The notes beneath the pieces were generated by a model, which was not told where the DNA came from, searched no databases, and worked only from the letters and a program-made list of their open reading frames with translations. This document shows positions 1 to 5,709 of a stretch of DNA of 7,707 nucleotides, piece after piece; position 1 is the first letter of the stretch, and each line of letters starts with the position of its first letter. This stretch comes from Polynucleobacter sp. (GTDB taxonomy: Bacteria > Pseudomonadota > Gammaproteobacteria > Burkholderiales > Burkholderiaceae). The stretch spans positions 1 to 7,707 of the forward strand of contig JALRHB010000062.1 of the NCBI GenBank assembly GCA_023253245.1, written 5' to 3'. A program made the position numbers and the translations under genes.

Positions 1-1068
1 AATGATTTCTTCAAATCTCAAACTAAAGGATTTTTTGATCGCTTACGTGGCAACTGCATCCCTTATGCTTTAGCTCTGGGTAGTCGCAATCGATTCGAAT
101 CACTCAGTATTATGAATGGTCCAATCCAGGATTCAAATACCGAGATTTGGACCTTCACGCCTTCTGCGGCAGGTGGCTTCTTAATTCAGCAAGACTATCT
201 TAAAGACGAGTCTAAACGCTTTACTGAGATCCAATTGCCTCTAAGCGATGTTTTATATGACCCCAAAAAAGTTGGCGATCAATTGCCTGTTGAGCTTGTC
301 TGGGAACTCAACTCTTTGATAAAACAAATTTATCCCGAAGAAAATAGCCCCCTAGAAAACACCAATAGCGTAGTCCGCCTGGTAGTTGATTTTGGAGATA
401 AAGAAAGGTGGGCGCAAATTTGGGCAGCAGAAATTATTGATCCCACTTCGGGCGAGGTCTTTTCAAGTGCGTTCTGGGTTGAGCGTCCAGACATACCTGG
501 CGGTTTTTTTACTGCTGATGGAGAATCCATCGAACGCACATTTTGGACCAATCCATTAAGCTACCGTCGTATTTCACGGGGCGTGGGCAGCGTCAGGGCA
601 TCCAGTAAGAAAGTGGCGCCCACTAAAAATGGTGCTACCCCAGCCGCTCCACCCAAGCAACGTTATCGCACCCATATGGGCAGTGATTATTCAGCCCCAA
701 CAGGTACGCCTGTGTTTAGCGTTGCCACTGGAAAAGTAGTGCACAGGGGCTATAACGGAGCCTTTGGTAACTTGATTATTTTGGAACATCCTGGCAACTA
801 CCGTACATACTATGCACATTTAAGCGCTTACAACGCAGAGTTAGAACTAGGCAATGAGGTGCGACGTGGTTTTGAGATTGGCTACGTCGGGTCAACCGGT
901 CGATCAACTGGACCACATTTACATTTTGAATTACGCAAAGACGGGGTCTATTTAGACCCCTACACTAGCAAAAATCAATTAGATTTGTGGAATATGCGCG
1001 ATAGCGATAGCGGACTATTAACCAGAGAAATTCTATTGCTCGGCACACCTATCTTGAGCGAGCAATAG
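1..1068 (+). CDS. M23-family peptidoglycan DD-endopeptidase, 5' end outside window
   Basis: Likely a zinc endopeptidase that cuts peptide cross-links in the cell wall, acting in the periplasm or at the surface. The frame is open to the left edge, so the ATG at 112 is probably internal; 355 residues lie in the window. The C-terminal third carries the M23 (LytM) signature: HMGSD (His188 and Asp192, counted from the ATG at 112), AHLS (His236), and the strongly conserved stretch YVGSTGRSTGPHLHFE with His269 and His271. These include the expected zinc ligands and catalytic histidine. The preceding region (about 1-150) resembles the beta-rich N-terminal domains of MepM/YebA-like enzymes, including a GGFFTADG segment. 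Between it and the catalytic core is a Lys/Ala/Pro-rich stretch (about 160-185) where relatives usually show an R-x-HP loop. The signal peptide or membrane anchor would be upstream and cannot be seen. Family assignment is firm; exact bond specificity is not known. Confidence 0.93.
   Translation, partial: NDFFKSQTKGFFDRLRGNCIPYALALGSRNRFESLSIMNGPIQDSNTEIWTFTPSAAGGFLIQQDYLKDESKRFTEIQLPLSDVLYDPKKVGDQLPVELVWELNSLIKQIYPEENSPLENTNSVVRLVVDFGDKERWAQIWAAEIIDPTSGEVFSSAFWVERPDIPGGFFTADGESIERTFWTNPLSYRRISRGVGSVRASSKKVAPTKNGATPAAPPKQRYRTHMGSDYSAPTGTPVFSVATGKVVHRGYNGAFGNLIILEHPGNYRTYYAHLSAYNAELELGNEVRRGFEIGYVGSTGRSTGPHLHFELRKDGVYLDPYTSKNQLDLWNMRDSDSGLLTREILLLGTPILSEQ
1033..1068. terminator. Perfect 10-bp inverted repeat, possible bidirectional terminator
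   Basis: CTATTGCTCG at 1033-1042 is the exact reverse complement of CGAGCAATAG at 1059-1068, leaving a 16-base loop. The right arm ends with the stop codon of the M23 gene. It sits in the gap between two convergent genes (12 bases between stop codons), where a shared terminator is expected. There is no clear T-run on the plus side and only a weak one (AATTTCTCT) on the minus side, so the terminator role is an inference. Confidence 0.42.
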
Positions 1069-1080
1069 CATTCGAGAGAG

Positions 1081-1521
1081 TTAAGCTAAAACCAGCACCG
1101 GCATCTTCGAGTGAACAATAACTTCATGGGTTTCACTACCCAATAAGATGTTTTTAATACCGCTTCGCTTATGTGAAGCCATCACAATCACATCAGCCTT
1201 TGCCTTTTTGGCAGCCTCTAATATTCCTTCTGCCAAATTCAGGTTGGCAATATGCAATGTTTTTGCTTTATGGCCAGAGCCCAAAGCTGTTTGTGATTTT
1301 TTTAATACGTCAGCAGCAAAAGCAGCGCAAGCCTTTTGATGATCCTTTTGCGAGACACCGTAGCCCATAGTGCTATCGGAATAGATCATTGGCGGCATAG
1401 GATCGGAAACATAGGCCAAGGTAATCGCTGCGCCATCACGCGAGGCAAGTTCAGCAACCTTCTTTAAGGACTTTTTGCTCACATCTGACCCATCAACTGG
1501 TACTAGAAAATGCTTAAACAT
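1081..1521 (-). CDS. Universal stress protein, UspA family
   Basis: A 146-residue cytoplasmic UspA-fold protein, the usual length for a single-domain member. It starts with the typical first strand FKHFLVPVDGSD and ends with HSKMPVLVLA. The nucleotide-loop region reads ASHKRSGIKNILLGS; ATP-binding members have G-x2-G-x9-G-S/T here. The terminal GS is kept, but the first two glycines are Ala and Lys, so ATP binding is uncertain. An in-frame ATG ten codons upstream (1551) is possible, but the ATG at 1521 has GGGAG five bases before it and begins exactly at the family's conserved N-terminus, so I chose 1521. The gene is divergent from the DUF2177 gene and convergent with the M23 gene. Usp genes often respond to oxygen limitation or stress in proteobacteria; a link to the nearby fnr is only a guess. 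Confidence 0.93.
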   Translation of the reverse strand: MFKHFLVPVDGSDVSKKSLKKVAELASRDGAAITLAYVSDPMPPMIYSDSTMGYGVSQKDHQKACAAFAADVLKKSQTALGSGHKAKTLHIANLNLAEGILEAAKKAKADVIVMASHKRSGIKNILLGSETHEVIVHSKMPVLVLA

Positions 1522-1526
1522 ACTGA

Positions 1527-1534
1527 CTCCCTTT
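1527..1534 (-). promoter_or_regulatory. Ribosome binding site of the usp gene
   Basis: Read on the minus strand this is AAAGGGAG, ending five bases before the ATG at 1521. It is the strongest Shine-Dalgarno sequence in the window and decides the start of the universal stress protein against the upstream ATG at 1551. Confidence 0.7.
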
Positions 1535-1561
1535 AAATTAGACCCACACATACTTCTTTAG

Positions 1562-1588
1562 ATCATAATACTCAAAACTATCGAACAA
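1562..1588 (-). promoter_or_regulatory. Candidate promoter of the usp gene
   Basis: On the minus strand, TTGTTC (1583-1588) and TATGAT (1562-1567) resemble -35 and -10 boxes, with a short 15-base spacer. They lie in the only gap upstream of the usp gene and would give a leader of about 30 bases containing the ribosome binding site. The short spacer makes this a weak call. The same gap must also drive the DUF2177 gene to the right; CATAAT (1564-1569) is a possible -10 on the plus strand, without a convincing -35. Confidence 0.25.
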
Positions 1589-1597
1589 GACAAAAAG

Positions 1598-1604
1598 AAA
1601 GGGG
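1598..1604 (+). promoter_or_regulatory. Ribosome binding site for the TTG start of the DUF2177 gene
   Basis: AAAGGGG lies six bases before the TTG at 1611. It supports the non-ATG start, since the protein from this TTG begins directly with the expected first membrane helix and the next in-frame ATG would remove that helix. Confidence 0.6.
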
Positions 1605-1610
1605 ATAAGT

Positions 1611-2012
1611 TTGCTCAAATACTTAGTGGCGTATTTTTCCTTTTTTATTGCATTACTTGTAATTGATTTCATCTGGCTGCTCGGCATTGCCAAAAACTTA
1701 TACCGGACGGAAATGGGTTCTTTGATGGCAAATCAACCGAATCTTTGGGCAGGGCTTGGTTTTTATCTTCTTTATGCTCTTGGAGCCAGTATTTTTGTCG
1801 TCATTCCTGCTCTATCAAAGCAGTCTTGGTTAGATGCACTGCAATATGGCGCTTTGTTTGGACTCTTTTGCTACATGACCTACGATTTGACTAATTTAGC
1901 TGTCATCAGGGACTTTCCGATGCGCCTTGCCTTTATTGACATTGCATGGGGCGCTAGCGTCACAGCAGTATCAACCACCATAGCCTACTGGCTTGGGAGT
2001 AAAGTTTCATAA
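1611..2012 (+). CDS. DUF2177 family membrane protein
   Basis: A 133-residue inner-membrane protein with about four hydrophobic segments (about 3-25, 45-68, 78-98 and 104-128). The segments YGALFGLFCYMTYDLTNLA and FIDIAWGASVTA match what I know of the DUF2177 family: a Y-D-L-T-N-L motif in the third helix and an I-D-x-A-W-G motif in the last. Biochemical function of the family is unknown. Translation appears to start at TTG, supported by a good ribosome binding site. The SulP transporter gene follows 12 bases after the stop, in the same reading frame, so the two are almost certainly co-transcribed; whether they work together is not known. Confidence 0.88.
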   Translation: MLKYLVAYFSFFIALLVIDFIWLLGIAKNLYRTEMGSLMANQPNLWAGLGFYLLYALGASIFVVIPALSKQSWLDALQYGALFGLFCYMTYDLTNLAVIRDFPMRLAFIDIAWGASVTAVSTTIAYWLGSKVS

Positions 2013-2024
2013 AATATCAATCAC

Positions 2025-3656
2025 ATGAAACTCTTTCATCCTCGCATTCTCGACTCCTTCCACGGCTATAACAGCACCCTTTTTACCAAAGATGTGTTGG
2101 CTGGCGTCACCGTCGGAATTGTTGCTCTGCCTCTAGCAATGGCCTTTGCCATCGCAAGCGGCTTAAAACCAGAGGCAGGCATATTTACCGCCATCATTGC
2201 TGGGGGTCTCATCTCTCTTTTGGGTGGCAGCCGCGTGCAAATTGGAGGACCAGCCGGAGCCTTCATCGTAATTGTTTATGGAATCGTAGATCGCTATGGC
2301 ATTGCTAATTTATTGCTTGCCACTGCTATGTCTGGCGTTTTTCTTTTTCTAATGGGGCTACTTAGACTAGGAACCTTAATTCGTTTTATTCCAGTTGCTG
2401 TGATTATTGGCTTTACCAATGGTATTGCAGTTCTCATTGCCTTATCTCAAATTAAAGAATTTTTTGGCTTACAGATCGCCAAAATGCCTGCGGAATTCTT
2501 TCTTGCCATTCAAGCACTTTATGCGGCAGCAAACACAGTCAATCTCGTTGCACTTGGCTTATCTGTTGGCAGTCTCGTTTTACTAGTGACTTGGAGAAAA
2601 TTTCAAAAACGTCTAGGATTTGCTGGTCACATACCGGGAACTGTCGTTGCGATGGCAGCGGCAACCATAGTCACCAGTATTTTTAGTCTACCGGTCGACA
2701 CTATCGGTAGCCGCTTTGGTGGAATACCCTCAGGCCTACCCAGTTTTGAATGGATTCCAGTGACATGGAGTACTGCGCAGTTTGTGATTGCCCCTGCCAT
2801 TACCCTCGCCCTACTTGGCGCCATTGAGTCTTTGCTTTGTGCACGTATTGCTGATGGACTCATACATGATCGCCATGAATCTAACCAAGAACTCATGGCA
2901 CAAGGAATCGCCAATTTTGTCAGTCCATTTTTTGGTGGCATGCCTGCAACTGGGACGATTGCTCGAACAGTCACCAATGTTCAAAGTGGCGGTCGTACTC
3001 CTATTGCAGGAATGGTGCACTCCCTTACCCTACTGGTAATTATTTTGTTTGGCGCACCACTAGCCAAAAATATTCCCCTAGCAAGCCTAGCGGCTATTCT
3101 GATGTTTGTTGCTTGGAATATGGGTGAATGGAGAAAATTTATCGACCTCAAGCAGTTCCGTATGCCCTATCGCATCACGATGTTGAGCGTCTTTTTATTG
3201 ACAGTAGTTTTAGACCTCACCGTAGCTATTCAAGTGGGTCTGCTCTTAGCATTTATTACTTTCATTTACCGCATCTCTAGCTTATCTCGCTATGAAAGTG
3301 TTAGCGCACAAGACTTCCCAGTCCTCCATAATCAAGAGGGAAAGATGGCTGCGTTTCGCCTCTACGGCTCCATCTTTTTTGGAGCCGTTAAGCTGATTGA
3401 AAAAATTGAAACTGAATTACCGAGCAAAGCACTTGTTCTGGATTTTAAAAACGTCATTTATATTGATGTTTCAGGAATGGACGCCATTCTCGAACTAGAG
3501 CGCACTTGTAAGTCACAGGGGGTCAAATTCATTATCTGTGGATTTGCACATCAACCTCATGAAATGGCTGAGCGCGCTGGCTTATTTGAACTCCTACCAG
3601 CAAACCAGATTTATCCAGATCTTGCTCAAGGCATTGCCGCAAGCACCCAGCTTTAA
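2025..3656 (+). CDS. SulP-family inorganic anion transporter with STAS domain
   Basis: A 543-residue inner-membrane transporter of the SulP/SLC26 family, full length. The hydrophobic core spans about residues 24-418. Family signatures include GLKPEAGIFTAIIAGG followed by GGSRVQIGGPAGAF (about 46-80), GAIESLLCARIADG with Glu268, and GGMPATGTIARTVTN (304-318). After the last helix a cytoplasmic STAS domain (about 438-540) has the hallmark IDVSGMDAI (480-488). Such proteins carry sulfate, bicarbonate or dicarboxylates; the sequence alone does not settle the substrate, and the N-terminal GGPAGAF region differs from the BicA bicarbonate transporter as I remember it. No Shine-Dalgarno sequence precedes the ATG, so translation probably depends on the upstream DUF2177 gene. 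The 3' end overlaps the convergent gene by four bases. Confidence 0.95.
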   Translation: MKLFHPRILDSFHGYNSTLFTKDVLAGVTVGIVALPLAMAFAIASGLKPEAGIFTAIIAGGLISLLGGSRVQIGGPAGAFIVIVYGIVDRYGIANLLLATAMSGVFLFLMGLLRLGTLIRFIPVAVIIGFTNGIAVLIALSQIKEFFGLQIAKMPAEFFLAIQALYAAANTVNLVALGLSVGSLVLLVTWRKFQKRLGFAGHIPGTVVAMAAATIVTSIFSLPVDTIGSRFGGIPSGLPSFEWIPVTWSTAQFVIAPAITLALLGAIESLLCARIADGLIHDRHESNQELMAQGIANFVSPFFGGMPATGTIARTVTNVQSGGRTPIAGMVHSLTLLVIILFGAPLAKNIPLASLAAILMFVAWNMGEWRKFIDLKQFRMPYRITMLSVFLLTVVLDLTVAIQVGLLLAFITFIYRISSLSRYESVSAQDFPVLHNQEGKMAAFRLYGSIFFGAVKLIEKIETELPSKALVLDFKNVIYIDVSGMDAILELERTCKSQGVKFIICGFAHQPHEMAERAGLFELLPANQIYPDLAQGIAASTQL

Positions 3657-4384
3657 GTAATACAAAAACCACCTTTTATTAATGCCTCAGGCAAGAACCA
3701 GGCACGGTAGAGGCCAAAAAAACCAGCAATAAATAACAATAAAGCGGCCAAGTATCGCACCCAAACATATTGACCAAATTGAGTAAGTGCCGCAGAAAAT
3801 TTAGAAATCAACAACAAATTGGGTAGCGTGCCCAAGCCAAACGCCAACATCAAGCCGGCACCAGTCAAAACATCCCCTGACAAGAATGCCAATGGCAAAA
3901 CACTATAGACCAAACCACAGGGCACTAAGCCCCACAACATGCCACTAAACCAACGAGAACGCCCCTGTGTAAATTTGCCTAAATATTTTCCCCAATAAGT
4001 CGCCACTCGGGTGCCAAGCCACTTGCCCAAGAATAAAGGGTTAGACGAGTCTGGGCGCAATAATCGTACCCCCATCAAAATTAAGATGATCGAAGTCAGT
4101 GCAAATAGAGGTCTCTGAATCGGCACCATATTTTGCTGCCAAACCACTACTCCAAGTCCTGCAGCTAGAGCGCCCAGCAATACATATGTGGTAACGCGCC
4201 CTAAATGCATGATCAGTTGCCAATAAAACAATTGCCTCTTGCTTCGCAAAGGAGCAATCACTTCTGCCGTAGCACCTGCCTGCCGCTCAATCGCAGCAGC
4301 AATTCCTCCGCACATCAGGGCACAATGCCAACCGCTAACTAAAGCGCCTAGAAAAACAGCAAACAAGAGGCTAGTGGTTAACAT
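3653..4384 (-). CDS. TauE/SafE-like (DsbD_2) membrane protein, likely cbb3 oxidase or copper related
   Basis: A 243-residue inner-membrane protein with about six helices. The first helix holds GWHCALMCGG (His20, Cys21, Cys25), helix two begins with HLGRVTTY (His60 onward), and a later one has GMLWGLVPCGLVYSVLPLAF with Cys156. This pattern is typical of the DsbD_2 group often labelled sulfite exporter TauE/SafE, related to the membrane core of DsbD/CcdA thiol carriers. Members are frequently found beside cco and fnr genes, as here, and are suspected of roles in copper handling or cytochrome maturation; that role is an inference, and sulfite export is not supported by anything visible. It is divergent from fnr across 71 bases. 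The ribosome binding site is weak (AAGAA just before ATG). The stop codon overlaps that of the SulP gene. Confidence 0.88.
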   Translation of the reverse strand: MLTTSLLFAVFLGALVSGWHCALMCGGIAAAIERQAGATAEVIAPLRSKRQLFYWQLIMHLGRVTTYVLLGALAAGLGVVVWQQNMVPIQRPLFALTSIILILMGVRLLRPDSSNPLFLGKWLGTRVATYWGKYLGKFTQGRSRWFSGMLWGLVPCGLVYSVLPLAFLSGDVLTGAGLMLAFGLGTLPNLLLISKFSAALTQFGQYVWVRYLAALLLFIAGFFGLYRAWFLPEALIKGGFCIT

Positions 4385-4455
4385 TTCTTGCTAATCGGTA
4401 TGCAAATATTACTCATATCCTAGTAGAATAAACTGGTCTGATAACAAGATCCTAT
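4385..4455. promoter_or_regulatory. Divergent promoter region between the DsbD_2 gene and fnr
   Basis: These 71 AT-rich bases must hold the start signals for both genes. The best -10 candidate for fnr is TAGAAT (4424-4429), with only a weak -35 17 bases upstream (TGCAAA, 4401-4406). A small inverted repeat, TTGC (4388-4391) and GCAA (4402-4405) separated by ten bases, lies near the DsbD_2 start. No FNR consensus site (TTGAT-N4-ATCAA) is present, so I see no sign of classic FNR autoregulation here. Confidence 0.35.
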
Positions 4456-5214
4456 ATGAATTACACCAGCTCGGATGCCCCAAGTAGCAAATGCTCAGTC
4501 TGTGTTCTGGGACAATTTTGCCTACCAGTAGGCATTAGCTCAAGTGATCTTGCTAAGATCGATACCTTAGTCAAGGATCGGGTACGCCTTCAAAAAGGGG
4601 AAACACTGTATCGTTACGGCGACCCTCTGAACGCAGTCTATAGCGTTCGTTTTGGCACTCTTAAAACAGAATATGGGCTAGAAGATGGTCGCCAACAAGT
4701 CATTGGCTTTCACTTACCTGGAGAAATTTTGGGTTTAGATGGCATTGGTAATGGGGAGTACCAATCTGAGGCTATTGCCTTAGAAGAAAGTGAAGTGTGC
4801 ATCATTCGATACAGTGCTTTTGAAGATTTAGCCCGCCAGATTCCAGTGCTGCAGCAACAGTTTCATCGCATTCTTAGTCGAGAGCTGACCCAAGATCAGC
4901 GACACTTACTCTCCTTAGGAAGTTTACGCGCTGAAGAAAGACTTGCCGCATTTTTGCTAAATCTCTCCCAACGACTTGCGGCACGAGGTTACCAAGATAA
5001 TGAGTTTGATTTACGGATGAGCCGAGTAGAAATTGGTAGCTATCTTGGCATTCAAATTGAAACGGTCAGTCGCATGCTGTCACGTTTTGCTGAATCTGGC
5101 TTAATTCAAATAAAACAACGGCATATCAAGCTGATTGATTTAGATGGGCTATACGAATTGGCTGGCCTACCGAACCCAGAGCGCAGCATTCCCATAAGGC
5201 CGGTTGCAGCCTAG
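4456..5214 (+). CDS. fnr: FNR-type oxygen-sensing transcription regulator
   Basis: A 252-residue cytoplasmic regulator of the CRP/FNR superfamily that senses oxygen through a 4Fe-4S cluster. Cys13, Cys16, Cys22 and Cys115 are spaced exactly as Cys20, Cys23, Cys29 and Cys122 of E. coli FNR, so the cluster site is complete. The cyclic-nucleotide-like beta barrel covers about 30-125, the dimer helix about 128-155, and the winged helix-turn-helix about 160-230. The recognition helix reads ETVSRMLSRF, giving the E-x2-S-R pattern of proteins that bind TTGAT-N4-ATCAA. It is expected to activate the cbb3 oxidase genes and others under low oxygen. It converges on the cco operon with a five-base gap. 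The ATG at 4456 has only a weak ribosome binding site (AAGATCC), but the N-terminal length fits the family. Confidence 0.96.
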   Translation: MNYTSSDAPSSKCSVCVLGQFCLPVGISSSDLAKIDTLVKDRVRLQKGETLYRYGDPLNAVYSVRFGTLKTEYGLEDGRQQVIGFHLPGEILGLDGIGNGEYQSEAIALEESEVCIIRYSAFEDLARQIPVLQQQFHRILSRELTQDQRHLLSLGSLRAEERLAAFLLNLSQRLAARGYQDNEFDLRMSRVEIGSYLGIQIETVSRMLSRFAESGLIQIKQRHIKLIDLDGLYELAGLPNPERSIPIRPVAA

Positions 5215-5219
5215 AATTG

Positions 5220-5480
5220 CTAAATCAAGCTCTGATCAGAGTCTTTGGATGTCCCTGGGCAAATTCCAGGAAGAATATAAACAGTTAAAGCGCTAGAAAT
5301 TGAACAGAAAATCCAGATTGTGAAAAATCCAATCGTGTAAATTCCTTCATCTGAAATATTTGGGCGATGTCCAAAAAAGAGTAGCTCTGATGGGTGAATC
5401 AAGCTAAATAGCAGGCCTTCAGCCAGAATAGAGACCAAAAATGATGGCCACATAATCCAGATGAAGAGACGATACTTCAT
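5220..5480 (-). CDS. Small two-helix membrane protein at the end of the cco operon
   Basis: An 86-residue protein that I cannot assign to a characterised family. It has a short basic N-terminus (MKYR), a first helix at about 5-27 with the segment WIMWPSFLVSILAEGLLF, a loop of about 20 residues, and a second helix at about 48-70. Similar short proteins seem to lie in cco clusters of other Burkholderiales, from memory and unverified. Its ATG overlaps the stop of the short ccoH as ATGA, and an AGG seven bases upstream is a plausible ribosome binding site, so it is translated together with CcoH. The position suggests an accessory role in cbb3 oxidase assembly or stability, but no motif shows this. 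It is the last gene of the operon and ends five bases from fnr. Confidence 0.82.
   Translation of the reverse strand: MKYRLFIWIMWPSFLVSILAEGLLFSLIHPSELLFFGHRPNISDEGIYTIGFFTIWIFCSISSALTVYILPGICPGTSKDSDQSLI
5230..5241. repeat. 12-bp perfect palindrome CTCTGATCAGAG, weak terminator candidate
   Basis: The palindrome lies in the last codons of the 86-residue membrane protein, 15 bases past the fnr stop. On the plus strand it is followed by TCTTT, so it could be a weak terminator for fnr. The stem is short and the loop would take up the central GATC, so the call is tentative; it may be chance. Confidence 0.22.
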
Positions 5481-5686
5481 TTGCTAACCTGCTCTACTTT
5501 GACTTGCTCAACCTTTAAACCACGCTTCACTACTCCATCTCGAACTGGTTTATCAGCGTATAAAGTGAAAGCCAAATAAATAGTGATAATGCAGCCAATA
5601 GCGGCAACTGCAGGCCCACTAATGAGGAGCCAAGGCCATAGTTGCTTAAACCATGGTTTGCTAGTGTATTGATTGGGCATATTCAT
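5477..5686 (-). CDS. ccoH: Short CcoH/FixH-like cbb3 oxidase assembly protein
   Basis: A 69-residue inner-membrane protein. The segment KPWFKQLWPWLLISGPAV followed by one helix (about 18-42) matches the conserved N-terminus of FixH/CcoH, which in full-length form is about 150-170 residues and helps assemble cbb3 oxidase. After the helix, the part PVRDGVVKRGLKVEQ appears to correspond to the D-D-Y-Y-K-x-G-L region of the family, then the protein stops. The whole periplasmic domain is missing. No leftover coding for it is seen; the next gene starts in an ATGA overlap and encodes a different protein, so this looks like a stable short form, not a fresh frameshift. It lies 23 bases after ccoG. The sequence GAGAG is one base from the first ATG but seven from the ATG at 5680, so the real start may be codon 3. 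Confidence 0.8.
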   Translation of the reverse strand: MNMPNQYTSKPWFKQLWPWLLISGPAVAAIGCIITIYLAFTLYADKPVRDGVVKRGLKVEQVKVEQVSK

Positions 5687-5709
5687 TCTCTCTTTACTCT
5701 ACTATATTT

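Noticed and set aside
112..114. ATG at 112 as the true start of the M23 gene
   Set aside because: The frame is open upstream to the window edge with protein-like sequence, and an exported enzyme should have a signal or anchor that is missing after this ATG.
330..551. 73-codon minus-strand frame inside the M23 gene
   Set aside because: Antisense to the peptidase coding region, no plausible start signal and no protein features.
1522..1551. Ten-codon N-terminal extension of the universal stress protein
   Set aside because: The extension is not part of the Usp fold and the ATG at 1521 has a much better ribosome binding site.
2627..2977. 116-codon open frame on the minus strand inside the SulP gene
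   Set aside because: It lies fully antisense to a well-conserved transporter, has no recognisable domain, and its composition is that of a shadow frame.
3682..3692. TGCCTCAGGCA palindrome near the 3' end of the DsbD_2 gene
   Set aside because: The stem is only four bases with a three-base loop, it lies within coding sequence and has no T-run; not a credible terminator.
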